Shown in pieces: positions 1 to 4,948 of a stretch of DNA of 6,440 bases. Position 1 is the stretch's first letter; every line of letters starts with the position of its first letter. This DNA comes from Candidatus Nealsonbacteria bacterium CG11_big_fil_rev_8_21_14_0_20_37_68 (GTDB lineage: Bacteria > Patescibacteriota > Minisyncoccia > Minisyncoccales > GCA-002782225): the NCBI GenBank assembly GCA_002787295.1, contig PCWJ01000051.1:8285-14724 (forward strand), written 5' to 3'. Below the pieces are notes generated by a model. The model did not search any database, was not told the DNA's origin, and saw only the letters and a program-made list of their open reading frames with translations. The position numbers were made by a program, and so were the translations under genes.

Positions 1-75
1 GGTACCTCTCCGTTTAACTTACATTCTTATCATTTTACACTTAAAATGTCAAAATCGCAACAAAATAATCACTAA

Positions 76-99
76 AAAATCTCGCTTTTGCGAGATTTT
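76..99. terminator. bidirectional intrinsic terminator downstream of the reductase gene
   Basis: A perfect 10-bp stem (76-85 with 90-99) closes a TTTT loop, with a run of six A on the left side. Read on the minus strand this gives a hairpin followed by TTTTTT, a good terminator about 100 nt past the reductase stop codon. Outer arms at 41-50 and 101-111 are also complementary, with one extra T, so a longer nested structure over 41-111 is possible. An alternative left arm AAAATCGC at 51-58 partly matches the same right arm. Nothing coding is seen in 1-201. Confidence 0.75.
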
Positions 100-201
100 A
101 GACATTTTTAATCTCCTTTCTAATTCTTCCTAAAAATCTATCTAACATAATTCACTTAATATTGCCTTGAAAATCTTAACACTACTCTTGGTAGTTCACT
201 T

Positions 202-1158
202 TTAAAGAACCGGGAAATCATTATCCCGTGTTATTTTTGATGGCAAAATGTAGGGGAAATTATTTCCAAAAAAATAAGTTAAGAAGCAAATCACTTTTCC
301 TTTTATAATTTTGGCTCTAAAAAATTTTTTGACTTCTCGATGATATCTTTCGAAATCTGGGAAATGTTTTAGTAAAATCTCTGCTGCTGTTAACCCCCAA
401 ATTACCCCTCCGCCTGACCAGGGTTTGACAAGACCTGCTGCATCTCCGCAGAGAGAAATTTTACCATTTTTGGGTAAAACTAACCCTCCGGGGATTAAAG
501 CTGATTTTAACTCGTATTTATCAATATCTATTTTTTGGCTTTGGCAAAATTCTTTAAAATCTTTTTGAACTAATCTTATTTTGCCAATCGCTCCGTATTC
601 AATCCGACAACCCCGGGGGATTTTCCAACAAAATCCCGAATTTTTGGACCAAATTTCAACTTGATTTGAAAAATCCTGAATCGGGAGAAAAATCTGAAGA
701 CCCAGCCGGAATGAGGGTTTAGGCAAAGAAAGCAATTCTCTTACTTTTGACAGGCTCCCATCACAACCAATAACCCTATCAAATCCTTCGGGAAAACCTT
801 GGACCGGCTGACCCAATAAAATCTCTCCTCCATTATCCTTGACTAAATTATATAAATATTCATCCAATTTCTGACGGTTTACTGCTAAATGAACCGGATT
901 TAACCTTAAATTGACAGTTTTTCGCGGAAAGTGAATTAAGAAAGATTCGATTTTATTTTCAATTAACGAATCACAAACCGGGATGAAATTTTTAATTCTT
1001 TCTGAAATTAATCCCGAACAGGGTTTTTGGCCGATTTGTTTATTTCTTTCAAAAACAGTTACCTTGTAGCCGGTTTTGCTTAATCTCCAGGCTAAATACA
1101 AACCAATAACTCCGGCTCCGATAACAGCGACCCGCAGGTTTTTGTAATTATTTTTCAT
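202..1158 (-). CDS. geranylgeranyl-reductase-family FAD-dependent oxidoreductase
   Basis: This is an FAD-binding oxidoreductase of the geranylgeranyl reductase group, whose members hydrogenate isoprenoid chains or oxidise other hydrophobic substrates. With the ATG at 1158 it has 318 residues. Visible motifs are the Rossmann GxGxxG at 14-19, the ribose-binding Glu at 37, the family-type PCSGL at 46-50, GCDGSLSKVR at 131-140, a Y/F-x-W-x-x-P element near 176-181 followed by a Gly-rich turn, and GDAAG at 238-242 running into a P-x-SGGG stretch. The C-terminal part is hydrophobic and may touch the membrane. It is shorter than the usual 380-450 residues. An upstream GTG at 1185 would add nine residues, but these precede the normal start of the Rossmann strand and lack a ribosome site; GGTG lies 6-9 nt before the chosen ATG. 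The family is fairly certain, the substrate unknown. Confidence 0.8.
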   Translation of the reverse strand: MKNNYKNLRVAVIGAGVIGLYLAWRLSKTGYKVTVFERNKQIGQKPCSGLISERIKNFIPVCDSLIENKIESFLIHFPRKTVNLRLNPVHLAVNRQKLDEYLYNLVKDNGGEILLGQPVQGFPEGFDRVIGCDGSLSKVRELLSLPKPSFRLGLQIFLPIQDFSNQVEIWSKNSGFCWKIPRGCRIEYGAIGKIRLVQKDFKEFCQSQKIDIDKYELKSALIPGGLVLPKNGKISLCGDAAGLVKPWSGGGVIWGLTAAEILLKHFPDFERYHREVKKFFRAKIIKGKVICFLTYFFGNNFPYILPSKITRDNDFPVL

Positions 1159-1254
1159 CCCCACACCAAATAAGCCCAACCCCACCTAATTTTTCTTAAA
1201 GAAAATTTTGGCGGGCAAGAGGGGCTTTTTATCTAATTAAAGAGTGTTGGCTTA

Positions 1255-1283
1255 ATTTTACTCTGATAAATGAGCATAGAGAA
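1255..1283 (-). promoter_or_regulatory. weak candidate promoter for the reductase gene
   Basis: On the minus strand, TTCTCT (1278-1283) and TAAAAT (1255-1260) are separated by 17 nt. The -10 is good and the -35 matches only three of six consensus bases. A start near 1248 would give a leader of about 90 nt. The reductase could instead depend on read-through from tRNA-Ala. Confidence 0.3.
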
Positions 1284-1290
1284 TTTTTCC

Positions 1291-1321
1291 AAAATCGTCA
1301 TAGGTGTCACCTATGGATTTT
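1291..1321 (-). terminator. hairpin terminator after tRNA-Ala(GGC)
   Basis: The inner stem CATAGG/CCTATG (1299-1304 with 1310-1315) is extended by AAAATC/GATTTT (1291-1296 with 1316-1321) across a 2-nt bulge. On the minus strand the descending arm ends in GATTTT, about 23 nt past the end of tRNA-Ala, so it is a reasonable terminator for that transcript. The T tract is short, so termination may be partial. Confidence 0.5.
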
Positions 1322-1344
1322 TTAGTCTTCGATTTTTTAGGTTG

Positions 1345-1416
1345 TGGACCCAGCGAGACTCGAACTCGCGATCTTTAGTATGCCATACTAACGCTTTTCC
1401 TCTAAGCTATGGGCCC
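1345..1416 (-). tRNA. tRNA-Ala (anticodon GGC)
   Basis: A 72-nt cloverleaf folds completely: acceptor GGGCCCA/TGGGTCC, D stem GCTT/AAGC, a perfect 5-bp anticodon stem TTAGT/ACTAA around the loop ATGGCAT (anticodon GGC), and T stem GCGAG/CTCGC with a TTCGAGT loop. The G3-T70 wobble pair, the classic alanine identity element, is present and confirms the assignment. The discriminator is A and the CCA end is not encoded. The gene lies 35 nt past the acyltransferase stop codon on the same strand and may share its transcript. Confidence 0.95.
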
Positions 1417-1457
1417 GAAAATCGGGTAGAGAATTTATTCATTCTTTATCTCTACCC
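1414..1457 (-). promoter_or_regulatory. two competing hairpins in the tRNA-Ala leader
   Basis: Hairpin 1 (1414-1426) has 5 bp and a 3-nt loop, and its 3' arm is nucleotides 1-3 of tRNA-Ala. Hairpin 2 (1424-1457) has 9 bp, GGGTAGAGA with TCTCTACCC, and a 16-nt loop. The segment 1424-1426 belongs to both, so they exclude each other. The far arm of hairpin 2 covers the acyltransferase stop codon (1452-1454). Function is inferred only. Confidence 0.55.
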
Positions 1458-2225
1458 TTCTGGAAGATCAAGGTAACTAAGTACCTCCGATTGGATTATC
1501 TCGGTTGCTTCGGACCGAGATTTTCCTGCCAAAACAAGAGGCCTACCGTAAACAAGAACCACCTTAAACTTACCCAGCAGCCAGAATTCGATGAAAAAGT
1601 TCCAGGCGGAAAATCTCATCTCTTCCTTACCTTTAACCGTCACTTCCTTGTAGAAATTCTCCGTACCCTGGACACACCAAGGAATGGTTTCTACGCCAGG
1701 CTGGACGGCCAGTATTCCGCAGAGCTGGGTAAACCTTCTCATCGGCTTTCTCTTTTCGGGGCTGAGAATCAACTCTCCGTCAACGGCCTTGAAATCCCGT
1801 CCTGTCGCTCCTGCTATCATTAGATTATGGCCGCCGTTCAATATCGCGACCATTTTCCTGATATGACTTGAGGCGAGGGAACTGTTTCCTTTTCTTTCAA
1901 TCGGAACCAGAAAAGCGACATCCTGGAGAAACTTTAAGAAAGGAATTCTTTTGATACTGTCGTTTGCCACCGCCACGAAGGGAAGGAACTCCGGACCCCA
2001 ATGAAGCAACCTCAAAGCCAAACTGAGGAATTGGTCGAGCCAGGAAGGATGGTTGGATACATAAAGTCTGCCGCCCTTATTCCAGACGAGTTTCTCGTCC
2101 GAACAGATTTCTTTTATTTTTCCTCGGGCACGGGGAATCTGGAAAAAAAGGACGACGGTAAGAACCGCCAATACGCAGGAAAATACGTATCCGATTCTCC
2201 TAAGCCAACTTCTGAATACTTTCAC
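1452..2225 (-). CDS. PlsC-like 1-acyl-glycerol-phosphate acyltransferase family protein
   Basis: The 257-residue protein belongs to the glycerolipid acyltransferase (PlsC/LPLAT) family, which transfers acyl chains to lysophosphatidate or related acceptors at the membrane. An N-terminal hydrophobic helix spans about 11-29. The catalytic NHxxxxD motif is clear (H59, D64). Block II is FLVPIER (105-111) and block IV is IPWCVQG (181-187). Block III, normally FPEGTRS, reads IAGATGRD (137-144), so the usual Glu is absent and the acceptor may be unusual. The start is GTG at 2225, set by a perfect Shine-Dalgarno 6-15 nt upstream; an in-frame TTG at 2267 would put that site inside the gene. Three 60-base samples are about 50% GC, well above the neighbours, which hints at acquisition. 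It lies between tRNA-Arg(CCT) and tRNA-Ala, all on one strand. Confidence 0.82.
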   Translation of the reverse strand: MKVFRSWLRRIGYVFSCVLAVLTVVLFFQIPRARGKIKEICSDEKLVWNKGGRLYVSNHPSWLDQFLSLALRLLHWGPEFLPFVAVANDSIKRIPFLKFLQDVAFLVPIERKGNSSLASSHIRKMVAILNGGHNLMIAGATGRDFKAVDGELILSPEKRKPMRRFTQLCGILAVQPGVETIPWCVQGTENFYKEVTVKGKEEMRFSAWNFFIEFWLLGKFKVVLVYGRPLVLAGKSRSEATEIIQSEVLSYLDLPEG

Positions 2226-2230
2226 TTTTA

Positions 2231-2240
2231 TCACCTCCTT
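2231..2240 (-). promoter_or_regulatory. perfect Shine-Dalgarno site of the acyltransferase gene
   Basis: The minus strand reads AAGGAGGTGA, a full match to the 16S rRNA 3' end, with 8 nt between AGGAGG and the GTG start at 2223-2225. It decides the start codon. None of the pilus genes in the window has a comparable site. Confidence 0.9.
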
Positions 2241-2260
2241 TCTCGAATACTTTATCTTAA

Positions 2261-2276
2261 CAGCCAAATATGGCTG
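2261..2276 (-). other. small hairpin between tRNA-Arg(CCT) and the acyltransferase
   Basis: CAGCCA and TGGCTG (2261-2266 with 2271-2276) pair around a 4-nt loop. It lies 29 nt past the tRNA end and 20 nt before the Shine-Dalgarno site, and has no T tract, so it is not a terminator. It could mark RNA processing between the tRNA and the mRNA. Confidence 0.4.
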
Positions 2277-2305
2277 GTTATTTGAAAGAACTAAAATTTT
2301 CCCTG

Positions 2306-2378
2306 TGCCCCTGATAGGAGTCGAACCTATATTTCATCCTTAGGAGAGATGCGCTCTAGTCCATTGAGCTACAGGGGC
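2306..2378 (-). tRNA. tRNA-Arg (anticodon CCT)
   Basis: A 73-nt cloverleaf: acceptor GCCCCTG/CAGGGGC, D stem GCTC/GAGC with a loop containing GGA, anticodon stem CATCT/GGATG (one T-G closing pair) around the loop CTCCTAA, and T stem ATAGG/CCTAT. The anticodon CCT reads AGG. The A following GG in the D loop fits the A20 arginine identity base, and A37 follows T36 as expected for ANN-decoding tRNAs. The discriminator is A and CCA is not encoded. It is the first gene of a minus-strand unit that continues into the acyltransferase. Confidence 0.95.
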
Positions 2379-2452
2379 CCTAAACCAAAATTTCTATGAA
2401 ATTTTGGTCAGGCCTATTCACCGACTCGTTTTAGCAAGTCAGTGAATAGGCC
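2376..2452 (-). promoter_or_regulatory. tandem hairpins in the tRNA-Arg(CCT) leader
   Basis: Hairpin 1 (2384-2408) is a perfect 11-bp stem with a 3-nt loop. Hairpin 2 (2411-2452) has an 11-bp outer stem, GGCCTATTCAC with GTGAATAGGCC, and an inner GACT/AGTC stem. The GGCC at 2411-2414 can pair with GGCC at 2449-2452 or with GGCC at 2376-2379, which includes the first two tRNA nucleotides. A further small hairpin lies at 2456-2468, next to the likely transcription start. Confidence 0.6.
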
Positions 2453-2466
2453 ATCCTCAATTTTTG

Positions 2467-2495
2467 AGTATATCAACTTTTTCCCTTGTTGGCAA
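2467..2495 (-). promoter_or_regulatory. sigma70-type promoter for tRNA-Arg(CCT) and the acyltransferase
   Basis: On the minus strand, TTGCCA (2490-2495) and TATACT (2467-2472) are 17 nt apart, a strong match to consensus. Transcription should start near 2460, giving a leader of about 80 nt that begins just before hairpin 2 of the tRNA leader. Confidence 0.75.
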
Positions 2496-2514
2496 TGTAA
2501 TTCAATGCTAAAAT
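2486..2514 (+). promoter_or_regulatory. extended -10 promoter for htrA
   Basis: TTGTTG (2486-2491) and TAAAAT (2509-2514) are 17 nt apart, and TGC directly before the -10 makes an extended -10 element. Transcription would start near 2521, only about 15 nt before the htrA ATG. The -35 overlaps the -35 of the leftward promoter by two bases, so the two may compete for RNA polymerase. Confidence 0.65.
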
Positions 2515-2535
2515 AAAATTGCTAATTCGTAGAGT

Positions 2536-3558
2536 ATGGAAAAATCACCAATTGTCGAAGTAGCCAAAAAAGTTTGTCCTGCCGTAATTACCATCATTAT
2601 TTCCAGAGACCTACCCAAGGTAGAGGGCTTTTATTTTTTTCCTTTTGGTGGTCGAGAATTTGTTATTCCAAAATTAGAAAAAGGGAAAGAGAAAACAAAA
2701 ATTGGCGGAGGATCAGGCTTTATTGTCTCTCCGGATGGTTATATTTTAACCTCCCAGCATGTGGTTGCCGATCCTGAATCAGATTATACAGTTATTTTAG
2801 AACCAACCAAAAAATATCCAGCTAAAGTGATATCTCGGGATCCAATTAATGACATTGCTGTTTTAAAAATCGATGACAAAAATTTACCCTATTTAGAATT
2901 GGGAGACTCAGATAAGATTGAACTGGGGGAAGAGGTCGTTGCTGTTGGAAATGCCTTGGGGGAATTCCATGATACACTTTCGGCTGGTATAGTTTCGGGA
3001 ATGAGCCGGGCTATTACCGCCTTTTCTGGTTTAAGCAATCAGGTCGCTCAGCTCCGGGGACTGATTCAAACTGATGCTGCCATTAATCCAGGAAATTCTG
3101 GCGGACCCTTAGTCAATCTGGAAGGGAAGGCAATTGGAGTTAATACCGCCATGGTCATGGGAGCCCAAAATATTGGCTTTGCTATTCCGATTAATTATGC
3201 CAAAGGGGATTTAAAGGAAGTTAAAAAATATGGAAAAATTAGAAGACCATTTTTGGGAGTAAGATATATTGTTTTAAACCGAGAAATTGCTCAGGCTCAC
3301 AAACTTCCGGTAGATTACGGAGCTTTAATTGTCAGAGAAATTCTGGGAGAAGAGGCGGTAGTTAGGGGTTCAGCCGCTGATGGGGCTGGTCTCAAAGAAT
3401 ATGACATAATTTTAGAAATAAATGACGAAAAAATTACTGAAAAAAATCCATTAGCCAATCTATTACAAAAATTTAAAATTGGAGAAGAAATCTCTTTAAA
3501 GGTTTTAAGAGAGGGAAAAGAAATAAACATAAAAGTAAAACTGGAAGAAAAAAAATAA
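2536..3558 (+). CDS. htrA: HtrA/DegP-family trypsin-like serine protease with one PDZ domain
   Basis: This 340-residue S1C-family serine protease degrades or refolds damaged proteins. The catalytic triad is complete: His75 in TSQHVV, Asp106 in NDIAVL, and Ser188 in GNSGGP. The protease domain spans about 5-222, and one PDZ domain follows from about 235 to 335, beginning with the carboxylate-binding loop FLGV. The ATG is fixed because an in-frame TAG lies two codons upstream (2530-2532). There is no signal peptide and no N-terminal membrane anchor, whereas most HtrA proteins are periplasmic or membrane-tethered, so as encoded it should stay in the cytoplasm. No Shine-Dalgarno site is visible and the predicted leader is very short. 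It is the only plus-strand gene here and ends in a terminator shared with the convergent tRNAs. The family is certain; the location is inferred. Confidence 0.93.
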   Translation: MEKSPIVEVAKKVCPAVITIIISRDLPKVEGFYFFPFGGREFVIPKLEKGKEKTKIGGGSGFIVSPDGYILTSQHVVADPESDYTVILEPTKKYPAKVISRDPINDIAVLKIDDKNLPYLELGDSDKIELGEEVVAVGNALGEFHDTLSAGIVSGMSRAITAFSGLSNQVAQLRGLIQTDAAINPGNSGGPLVNLEGKAIGVNTAMVMGAQNIGFAIPINYAKGDLKEVKKYGKIRRPFLGVRYIVLNREIAQAHKLPVDYGALIVREILGEEAVVRGSAADGAGLKEYDIILEINDEKITEKNPLANLLQKFKIGEEISLKVLREGKEINIKVKLEEKK

Positions 3559-3620
3559 ACGCTTCACTTTCTCCCGAAGGTGATAGGGTAAACGCGGCGG
3601 GGGAAAATCCCATCCAGATA

Positions 3621-3650
3621 AAAAAACAGCTTTTTCAGAAGCTGTTTTTT
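3621..3650. terminator. bidirectional terminator between htrA and tRNA-His
   Basis: A perfect 12-bp stem (3621-3632 with 3639-3650) encloses a 6-nt loop, with six A at the left end and six T at the right. It works in both directions, ending htrA from the left and the tRNA-Arg/tRNA-His transcript from the right, 10 nt past the tRNA-His end. A GC-rich patch without an ORF lies at 3559-3611. Confidence 0.9.
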
Positions 3651-3660
3651 GTTTAAATTT

Positions 3661-3733
3661 GGTGGCTAGTCGGATTCGAACCGGCGACGGCTCCTCCACA
3701 GGGAGCAGTGTTAACCACTACACCATAGCCACC
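3661..3733 (-). tRNA. tRNA-His (anticodon GTG)
   Basis: The cloverleaf has acceptor GTGGCTA/TAGCCAC plus the extra G-1 opposite C73, both encoded in the DNA, the hallmark of bacterial tRNA-His. The D stem is GTGT/ACAC, and a perfect anticodon stem GCTCC/GGAGC surrounds the loop CTGTGGA (anticodon GTG). The T arm contains TTCGAAT. CCA is not encoded. It lies 6 nt after tRNA-Arg(TCT) on the same strand and is surely co-transcribed with it. Confidence 0.95.
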
Positions 3734-3739
3734 ATTTTG

Positions 3740-3813
3740 TGCCCTCGGGAGGACTCGAACCTCCAATCTCTTCCTTAGAGGGGAATTGCTTTATCCAATT
3801 AAGCCACGAGGGC
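3740..3813 (-). tRNA. tRNA-Arg (anticodon TCT) with an unusual C33
   Basis: A 74-nt cloverleaf: acceptor GCCCTCG/CGAGGGC, D stem GCTT/AAGC with a loop containing GGA (arginine A20), and T stem GGAGG/CCTCC. The anticodon arm is ATTCC/GGAAG around the loop CCTCTAA, giving anticodon TCT, which reads AGA. Two oddities are visible: position 33, nearly always U, is C, and pair 27-43 is an A-G mismatch. Shifting the loop by one would restore T33 and give CTA, but then the stem fails. The other arms are intact, so the gene is probably functional. CCA is not encoded. Confidence 0.88.
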
Positions 3814-3883
3814 TCTATGCAAATTTTTCTTAAAAATTTGTCGAGCCCGACAAAAACTTTATGAGAAAGTTTTTGTATAGGGC
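3810..3883 (-). promoter_or_regulatory. tandem hairpins in the tRNA-Arg(TCT) leader
   Basis: Hairpin 1 (3820-3840) has a 9-bp stem and 3-nt loop; hairpin 2 (3850-3876) has an 11-bp stem and 5-nt loop. The middle segment 3843-3848 can pair over 6 bp with 3810-3815, which contains tRNA nucleotides 1-4, enclosing hairpin 1. Its part 3845-3848 can instead pair with 3880-3883, enclosing hairpin 2. The two states exclude each other. Confidence 0.6.
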
Positions 3884-3896
3884 AAACTTACCCCTT

Positions 3897-3924
3897 ATTT
3901 TAGTAAAAATTAAATAAAAATCAA
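3897..3924 (-). promoter_or_regulatory. promoter for the tRNA-Arg(TCT)/tRNA-His pair
   Basis: On the minus strand, TTGATT (3919-3924) and TAAAAT (3897-3902) are 16 nt apart, just past the stop codon of the last pilus-block gene. Transcription would start near 3890, so the leader of about 76 nt would begin almost exactly at the upstream pairing segment 3880-3883. Confidence 0.6.
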
Positions 3925-3933
3925 GGCCCAAAT

Positions 3934-4233
3934 TTATTCCATTGGTTTTTCGCTAGCTTTTTCAAACGGATTTAAATAAACTTTCGATTCCAATTTCTCT
4001 AATTTTTCTCCTTTCTTCTCTAATGTCAGTAAAACTTCTTGCAGATCCTTTTTGCTAATTTGAATTTTTGGTAAAGCAACTCTTGGCTCCAAATTCTGGA
4101 TTAAAATAAAGTTTTTATAGAATAAAAAGGCCCAAAAAATTAAACCAAAAATTACTAAAATCATAAAAATCAAGCAATGATGTTTAGCCATTCCCCAAAA
4201 AGCTTTCTTAGTTTTTCCTGCATTTGCTAACAT
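3934..4233 (-). CDS. hypothetical single-pass membrane protein of the pilus block
   Basis: I do not recognise this 99-residue protein by sequence. It has a short basic N-terminus, one clear transmembrane helix at about 20-42, and a soluble tail of about 55 residues that is rich in Lys, Glu and Leu (about 58-84) and could form a short coiled coil. It ends in a polar segment. The gene starts 26 nt after pilO on the same strand and is the last of the block, so a structural role with PilN and PilO in the pilus platform is a reasonable inference. It occupies the position where pilP follows pilO in many bacteria, but it shows no lipoprotein signal and is too short for PilP. No Shine-Dalgarno site precedes the ATG at 4233; Met15 is an alternative start. 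Confidence 0.7.
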   Translation of the reverse strand: MLANAGKTKKAFWGMAKHHCLIFMILVIFGLIFWAFLFYKNFILIQNLEPRVALPKIQISKKDLQEVLLTLEKKGEKLEKLESKVYLNPFEKASEKPME

Positions 4234-4259
4234 AAATAGAAAAATCTTAAAAAATTGAA

Positions 4260-4793
4260 CTATTTAGTAAAAACCGTTAAAGAAATGGAAACCGCAACTT
4301 CGTTGTTTGTTTTTTCCAGATTTAAATTTTGAAGTTGTAAAACAAAGGGGCTATTCTCCAGGCTTTCTAAAAATCTGGTAAAACTAGAAAAATCGGAAGT
4401 TAAAAAGACCTGAAGGCAAAGGGCAGACCAGGGATTCTTTTCGTCTTGGCTAAAAGAAAGCGAGGAGGTTTTTACTGATAGCCCAAGGGAATTTCCCGTT
4501 TTTTCCAAATAATTTAAAAATTTAATCGGATTTTCTGGATCCAAAAACAAATCGTTGATTTTTGCCAATTCTGGTCTTAAGTTTTGATAATCTTTGCTCA
4601 GTTTTTCTAGGGTGCCTTCCTTAGATTTTAGGGAAAAATAGACATCTCTTTGAAAAACTAAATCTTGGGTATCTTTTTTAATTTGGTTTAAGGCAGGTAA
4701 GTAAATCAAAAAAACAAATAAAAGAAAGAGTGTGCCAAAAATTACCAAAGAAATGTAAATTTTTTTATAAGGAGTCATTTTATTTTGTTGCAT
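4260..4793 (-). CDS. pilO: PilO-like type IV pilus assembly protein
   Basis: This 177-residue protein has the PilO plan: a short cytoplasmic N-terminus, one transmembrane helix at about 12-33, a coiled-coil segment at about 35-75 and a C-terminal alpha/beta domain whose last strands read LQLQNLNLEK and VAVSISLTVF. PilO pairs with PilN in the inner-membrane alignment complex of type IV pili. The identification rests mainly on topology and on the pilM-pilN-pilO order, because PilO sequences diverge strongly. The ATG at 4793 sits at the base of a 9-bp hairpin (4792-4814), and Met6 (ATG at 4778) is an alternative start that frees the initiation region. Neither has a Shine-Dalgarno site. A 169-nt gap separates it from pilN, which is unusual because these genes normally touch or overlap. 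Confidence 0.78.
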   Translation of the reverse strand: MQQNKMTPYKKIYISLVIFGTLFLLFVFLIYLPALNQIKKDTQDLVFQRDVYFSLKSKEGTLEKLSKDYQNLRPELAKINDLFLDPENPIKFLNYLEKTGNSLGLSVKTSSLSFSQDEKNPWSALCLQVFLTSDFSSFTRFLESLENSPFVLQLQNLNLEKTNNEVAVSISLTVFTK

Positions 4794-4919
4794 CGGAAAC
4801 TGAAGGTTTCCGATACAACACAGAGGGGGTCGGGGAGATTGGGTATCTCCCCGTGTAGGAAAACAGGCTTTCGCACGCAGCGAAAACGTTAGAAACCGTG
4901 GGTTCTATATGTTTTTCCT
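4792..4919 (-). other. structured non-coding segment between pilN and pilO
   Basis: Several helices follow one another. 4792-4814 is a perfect 9-bp hairpin and 4831-4853 is a perfect 9-bp hairpin with a GC-rich stem. At 4857-4919 an 8-bp closing stem (4857-4864 with 4911-4919, one bulge) encloses two hairpins, 4869-4885 (6 bp) and 4890-4907 (7 bp, one bulge), forming a three-way junction. I see no ORF in 4794-4962, and the segment is richer in G and C than the flanking pil genes. It may be a structured RNA in the operon transcript or a small palindromic insertion. Confidence 0.5.
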
Positions 4920-4948
4920 TGCAGGGAGGTGGGAGGGTGTCGTCTAAA

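Noticed and set aside
1156..1185. GTG start at 1185 for the reductase
   Set aside because: It adds MGLGLFGVG before the normal family start and has no ribosome site; the ATG at 1158 fits the Rossmann fold better.
1270..1476. 68-codon plus-strand ORF
   Set aside because: It runs antisense through tRNA-Ala(GGC) and its leader hairpins; chance ORF.
2223..2267. TTG start at 2267 for the acyltransferase
   Set aside because: The perfect Shine-Dalgarno site at 2231-2240 would then be inside the gene; it points to the GTG at 2225.
1491..2285. Plus-strand ORFs of 60-110 codons opposite the acyltransferase
   Set aside because: They are antisense shadows of a GC-richer real gene with clear family motifs.
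2376..2460. T-box riboswitch in front of tRNA-Arg(CCT)
   Set aside because: No T-box sequence or antiterminator is visible, and the downstream gene is a tRNA and not a synthetase or amino-acid gene.
3505..3699. 64-codon minus-strand ORF
   Set aside because: It overlaps tRNA-His, the terminator and the end of htrA.
3740..3813. Amber-suppressor reading (anticodon CTA) of the fourth tRNA
   Set aside because: Shifting the loop by one base destroys the anticodon stem; the TCT reading keeps four good pairs and arginine identity bases.
3814..3883. Intrinsic terminator of the pilus operon
   Set aside because: The hairpins lie downstream of a good tRNA promoter and lack a T tract after the stem; they fit better as the tRNA leader.
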